From NCBI RefSeq assembly GCF_006094695.1, contig NZ_CP035103.1, positions 1,674,001-1,738,000 of the forward strand: a stretch of DNA of 64,000 nucleotides. The letters run 5' to 3'. How positions within the stretch are numbered: position 1 is the stretch's first letter; each line of letters begins with the position of its first letter. Positions 59,436-64,000 of this stretch are shown one piece after another. The stretch comes from Kocuria rosea. Lineage in GTDB: Bacteria > Actinomycetota > Actinomycetes > Actinomycetales > Micrococcaceae. The notes under the pieces are model-generated. The model made no database searches. It was given only the letters and a program-made list of their open reading frames with translations, and was not told the DNA's origin. A program made the translations under genes and the position numbers.

Positions 59436-59747
59436 GTGGTGTACGCGATTGTCCGCGCTGGCGGCCGCCAGGAAAAGGTTTCCGTCGGAGACCTCGTTAC
59501 CCTTGACCGCGTCGCCGGCGGAGCAGGCAGCACCATCGAGCTCCCTGCCCTGCTGCTGGTCGACGGGGACAAGATCACCTCGGATGCCCAGACCCTGGCG
59601 AGCGTCAAGGTCACGGCCGAGATCGTCGAGAACCTCCGCGGTCCCAAGATCTCCATCCAGAAGTTCAAGAACAAGACCGGCTACAAGAAGCGCCAGGGCT
59701 TCCGTGCCGAGCTGACCACCGTGAAGGTGACCGGCATCGACGCCTGA
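59436..59747 (+). CDS. rplU: 50S ribosomal protein L21
   Basis: Large-subunit ribosomal protein binding 23S rRNA, 103 residues. [13 protein letters not shown] at the N-terminus and [14 protein letters not shown] at the C-terminus are family landmarks. GTG at 59436 gives the usual M-V-Y-A-I-V start; another GTG follows. AGAGAAG lies upstream with a rather long spacing. First gene of the rplU-rpmA-obgE group. Confidence 0.96.
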   Translation: MVYAIVRAGGRQEKVSVGDLVTLDRVAGGAGSTIELPALLLVDGDKITSDAQTLASVKVTAEIVENLRGPKISIQKFKNKTGYKKRQGFRAELTTVKVTGIDA

Positions 59748-59807
59748 CCGGCCCGGTCCCCGTCCAGACTCCACCAGCCAGTAAAGACCCGAAGGTAGGC
59801 ACACCTC

Positions 59808-60065
59808 ATGGCACACAAGAAGGGCGCGAGCTCCACTCGCAACGGTCGCGACTCCAACGCGCAGTACCTCGGCGTGAAGCGCTTCGGCGGCCAGACCGTC
59901 AACGCCGGCGAGATCCTCGTCCGGCAGCGCGGCACGCACTTCCACCCCGGCCTCAACGTCGGCCGCGGTGGCGACGACACCCTGTTCGCCCTGGCCGCCG
60001 GTCAGGTCGAGTTCGGCACCCGCCGGGGCCGCAAGGTCGTCAACATCCAGGCTGCCGCAGAGTAG
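59808..60065 (+). CDS. rpmA: 50S ribosomal protein L27
   Basis: Large-subunit protein whose N-terminus reaches the peptidyl transferase centre; 85 residues. The N-terminal [21 protein letters not shown]-like block ([11 protein letters not shown]) and [11 protein letters not shown] are all standard. No extended N-terminal cleavable segment, so no Prp-type processing is needed. Follows rplU by 60 nt. Confidence 0.97.
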   Translation: MAHKKGASSTRNGRDSNAQYLGVKRFGGQTVNAGEILVRQRGTHFHPGLNVGRGGDDTLFALAAGQVEFGTRRGRKVVNIQAAAE

Positions 60066-60128
60066 TCCACAGGGCCGGCGCTGCCGGCCCCGGTGCGGGT
60101 CACGACCCGCACCACCCATGTTTGGTCT

Positions 60129-60163
60129 GTAGAGGGTGGGTGCGTCCAGCGCCCGCCCTCTAC
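60129..60163 (+). terminator. Terminator or attenuator after rpmA
   Basis: 15-bp stem with two G-T pairs (60129-60143 / 60149-60163), followed by AGTCTTA. A second hairpin, GGTGCGGGT / ACCCGCACC (60092-60113), lies just before it. obgE starts 45 nt later, so partial readthrough is possible. Confidence 0.65.
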
Positions 60164-60171
60164 AGTCTTAA

Positions 60172-61767
<1,596 letters not shown>

Positions 61768-61831
61768 GCCCGCCCGCGGGGCGGACCGCGGCCGCACGTG
61801 CCGGACGCCCCGCGGCCACCACCCGACGACC

Positions 61832-61881
61832 GACCCGACACACCGACTGACCCGACACACCGACTGACCGACACACCGACG
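61832..61881 (+). repeat. 17-bp tandem repeat between obgE and proB
   Basis: GACCCGACACACCGACT, two exact copies (61832-61848, 61849-61865) and a third lacking one C. It lies in a 143-bp gap of the same Asp/Arg/Pro/His-biased composition, directly before the proB ribosome binding site. Confidence 0.85.
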
Positions 61882-61910
61882 ACGCCCACCGGACGAGGGA
61901 GACGCCCAGG

Positions 61911-63164
61911 ATGAACGAGCAGACGAACGAGATCGACGTCGAGCAGCTCGAGGAGGTCGCGGAGAAGTCCGCGGTCCAGCTCAGCAGCGAGAACCGCGGC
62001 AAGAACCGGCGCAGCCCCATCGAGCGCCGCGAGGACATCCCGCGCGCCCACCGCGTGGTGGTCAAGGTCGGCTCGTCCTCGCTGACGTCCATCGAGAGCT
62101 CGATCGACGAGCAGGCCGTGCGGATGATCGTCGACGCCCTCGGCGAGACGAAGGCCCGCGGCATCGAGCTCGTGTTCGTGTCCTCGGGCGCCATCACGGC
62201 CGGCCTGGCGCCCCTGGGGCTGTCCCGGCGGCCGAAGAACCTGGCCGGCAAGCAGGCGGCCGCGGCCGTGGGCCAGGGCCTGCTCATGGGCCGCTACATC
62301 GAGTCCTTCGCCCGCTACGGCGTCACGGTGGGCCAGGTGCTGGTCACCGCCGAGGACCTGATGCGGCGCAGCCACTACAAGAACACCCACCGCCAGATCG
62401 AACGGCTCCTGGACTTCGGCGTGCTGCCCATCGTCAACGAGAACGACGCCGTGTCCAGCCAGGAGATCAAGTTCGGCGACAACGACCGGATCGCCGCCCT
62501 GATCGCCCACCTCATCAAGGCCGACGTCCTGCTGCTGCTCTCCGACGTCGACGCCCTCTACACCATGGACCCCCGCAAGGGCGGGGAGCGGATCCCGGTG
62601 GTGAACGACCCCATCAAGGACCTCGAGGGCGTGCAGATCGGGTCGGTCGGCCGCGCCGGCGTCGGCTCCGGCGGCATGGTCACCAAGGTCCAGGCGGCCC
62701 GGATCGCCGCGGCCTCGGGCATCCCCGCGCTCGTCACCTCGGCCCAGAACATCACCCGCGCCCTGGACGGCGAGGACGTCGGCACCTGGTTCGCGACCTC
62801 CGGCGGGCGGCGCAACGTCCGGCTGCTGTGGCTGGCCCACCTCGCGGACATCAAGGGCTCCCTGACCCTCGACCCTGGCGCCGTCGAGGCGATCCGCGAC
62901 CGCAACTCGCTGCTGGCCGCCGGGGTCACCGGCGTGTCCGGGACCTTCGAGGCGGGGGAGCCCGTCTCGCTGCGGGACGAGGAGGGCAAGGAGATCGCCC
63001 ACGGGCTCAGCAACTACTCCTCGGACGAGATCCCGCCGATGCTCGGCAAGTCCACCTCCGTGCTGGCGGAGGAGCTCGGGGACGACTACAGCCGGGAGCT
63101 CGTGCACGTGGACAACCTCGTGGTCCTGCGCGCCCGCGGCGCACGGACTAAACTGAAGAAATGA
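61911..63164 (+). CDS. proB: Glutamate 5-kinase
   Basis: First step of proline synthesis, ATP-dependent phosphorylation of glutamate; 417 residues. The kinase domain starts near residue 46 (HRVVVKVGSSSLT), with VFVSSGAIT, NENDAVSS and FGDNDRIAA, and the PUA domain covers about the last 90 residues. It has an unusual N-terminal extension of about 45 residues rich in Glu/Asp/Lys/Arg ahead of the kinase fold; the ATG at 61911 has GAGGGAGA about 9 nt upstream and no better start is seen. It overlaps proA by 4 nt. Confidence 0.94.
   Translation: MNEQTNEIDVEQLEEVAEKSAVQLSSENRGKNRRSPIERREDIPRAHRVVVKVGSSSLTSIESSIDEQAVRMIVDALGETKARGIELVFVSSGAITAGLAPLGLSRRPKNLAGKQAAAAVGQGLLMGRYIESFARYGVTVGQVLVTAEDLMRRSHYKNTHRQIERLLDFGVLPIVNENDAVSSQEIKFGDNDRIAALIAHLIKADVLLLLSDVDALYTMDPRKGGERIPVVNDPIKDLEGVQIGSVGRAGVGSGGMVTKVQAARIAAASGIPALVTSAQNITRALDGEDVGTWFATSGGRRNVRLLWLAHLADIKGSLTLDPGAVEAIRDRNSLLAAGVTGVSGTFEAGEPVSLRDEEGKEIAHGLSNYSSDEIPPMLGKSTSVLAEELGDDYSRELVHVDNLVVLRARGARTKLKK
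63149..63154 (+). promoter_or_regulatory. -10 box of proA inside the end of proB, leaderless type
   Basis: TAAACT with 6 nt to the ATG of proA at 63161. It lies inside proB codons. Confidence 0.45.
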
Positions 63165-64000
63165 CTTCCGCCGCACACGATTCCGTGACCACCGACGAAG
63201 CCACCCGCACGACCGGCAAGGCGGTCGTGACCGACACCGGCGTCATCGCCACCTTCGGGGAGGACCCCGTCGCCGGCGTCGCCGCGATGGCCGACGACGC
63301 CCGGGACTCCGCCCGCGTCCTGGGCCGCGCCACCCGGGCCTGGAAGGACCGGGCGCTGCTCGCCATCGCCGACCGCATCGAGCGCAAGCAGGACGTGGTG
63401 CTCGCCGCGAACGCCAAGGACCTCGAGCGCGGCCGCGTGAACGGGACCTCCACCGCCCTCCTGGACCGGCTCAAGCTGGACGCCGAGCGGATCACCGGCC
63501 TGGCCGAGAGCCTGCGCGAGCTCGCCGCGCTGCCCGACCCCGTGGGCGGGTTCGTCCGCGGCAGCACCCTGCCCAACGGCCTGCGGATGCGCCAGGTGCG
63601 CGTGCCGATGGGCGTGGTCGGCGCCATCTACGAGGCCCGCCCCAACGTCACCGTGGACATCGCCGGGATCGCCCTGAAGTCCGGCAACGCGGTGCTGCTG
63701 CGCGGCGGCTCGGCCGCGGAGGAGTCCAACCGGGCCCTCGTGGGCATCATCCGGGACTCCCTGGCCGACGTGAAGCTGCCCGTGGACTGCGTCCAGAGCG
63801 TCGACGAGTACGGCCGCGAGGGCGCGAACGCGCTCATGGCGGCCCGCGGGAAGGTCGACGTCCTCATCCCGCGCGGCGGGCACGGTCTGATCCAGTCCGT
63901 CGTCCAGAACGCCAAGGTCCCCGTCATCGAGACCGGCGAGGGCAACGTCCACCTCTTCGTCGACCACTCGGCGTCGAAGAAGATGGCCGTGGACGTGGTC
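63161..64000 (+). CDS. proA: Gamma-glutamyl phosphate reductase (3' truncated by window edge)
   Basis: Second step of proline synthesis: NADPH-dependent reduction of glutamyl phosphate to the semialdehyde; 280 codons are in the window, out of about 430 expected, so the catalytic Cys lies beyond the edge. Visible segments are EARPNVTVDIAGIALKSGNAVLLRGGSAA (NADPH/substrate region) and DVLIPRGGHGLIQ. The ATG at 63161 overlaps the proB stop as ATGA; the first 40 residues are poorly conserved. The gene may be read both from proB by coupling and from its own leaderless-type promoter. Confidence 0.94.
   Translation, partial: MTSAAHDSVTTDEATRTTGKAVVTDTGVIATFGEDPVAGVAAMADDARDSARVLGRATRAWKDRALLAIADRIERKQDVVLAANAKDLERGRVNGTSTALLDRLKLDAERITGLAESLRELAALPDPVGGFVRGSTLPNGLRMRQVRVPMGVVGAIYEARPNVTVDIAGIALKSGNAVLLRGGSAAEESNRALVGIIRDSLADVKLPVDCVQSVDEYGREGANALMAARGKVDVLIPRGGHGLIQSVVQNAKVPVIETGEGNVHLFVDHSASKKMAVDVV

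Overview
The window is a very GC-rich (roughly 70-75 %) chromosomal segment of a high-GC Gram-positive bacterium. The protein repertoire (FasR-type regulator with a fabD-H-P-F operon, homodimeric AceE, a DUF3145 protein, clpP1-clpP2, an Rv2466c-like oxidoreductase, an MptB-like mannosyltransferase, class II ileS T-box) points to the Actinobacteria. The style of the proteins suggests Micrococcaceae, with Kocuria or a close relative as the best guess; this is an inference from protein similarity recalled from memory, not from a search. Almost everything is core genome. I see no insertion sequences, prophage genes or CRISPR arrays.

Layout. 1-810 is the 3' part of a xerC-type recombinase. 1.1-11.3 kb is the acetyl-CoA/fatty-acid block: a DUF3145 gene converges on the fabD-fabH-acpP-fabF operon, preceded by the fasR-type activator and aceE, with DUF3052 and AhpE-like peroxiredoxin genes divergent from aceE (the same neighbourhood as in Streptomyces). 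11.3-20 kb holds a sirtuin, tRNA-Val, a small secreted protein, gnd, the cysK-cysE cysteine operon, msrA, a Nif3-like/zinc-ribbon pair, rnpB (minus strand) and yaaA. 20-23.4 kb holds def, tRNA-His, orn, an MptB-like mannosyltransferase and tRNA-Arg. 23.4-25.1 kb is the only gene-poor stretch: two small orphan genes and probable regulatory DNA, followed by a tail-less SSB paralogue.

From about 25 kb to the end the gene order closely follows, from memory, the Rv2478c-to-Rv2439c stretch of Mycobacterium tuberculosis: SSB paralogue, ettA, thioesterases, glbO, pepN, rpiB, nei-like glycosylase, tig, clpP1, clpP2, clpX, valS, folC, DUF4233, ndk, rne, rplU, rpmA, obgE, proB, proA. Insertions relative to that order include a TPP-riboswitch-controlled thiM-thiE-thiD/tenA operon between rne and rplU, ileS with its T-box between valS and folC, and tRNA-Gly and tRNA-Pro before tig. 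proA runs off the right edge.

Control. Eleven genes have a TANNNT -10 box exactly 6-7 nt before the start codon, the signature of leaderless transcripts. Two riboswitch-class leaders are clear: a T-box before ileS and a TPP element before thiM. A 17-bp inverted repeat lies between fasR and fabD where an operator would be expected. Strong GC-rich hairpins close most transcription units.
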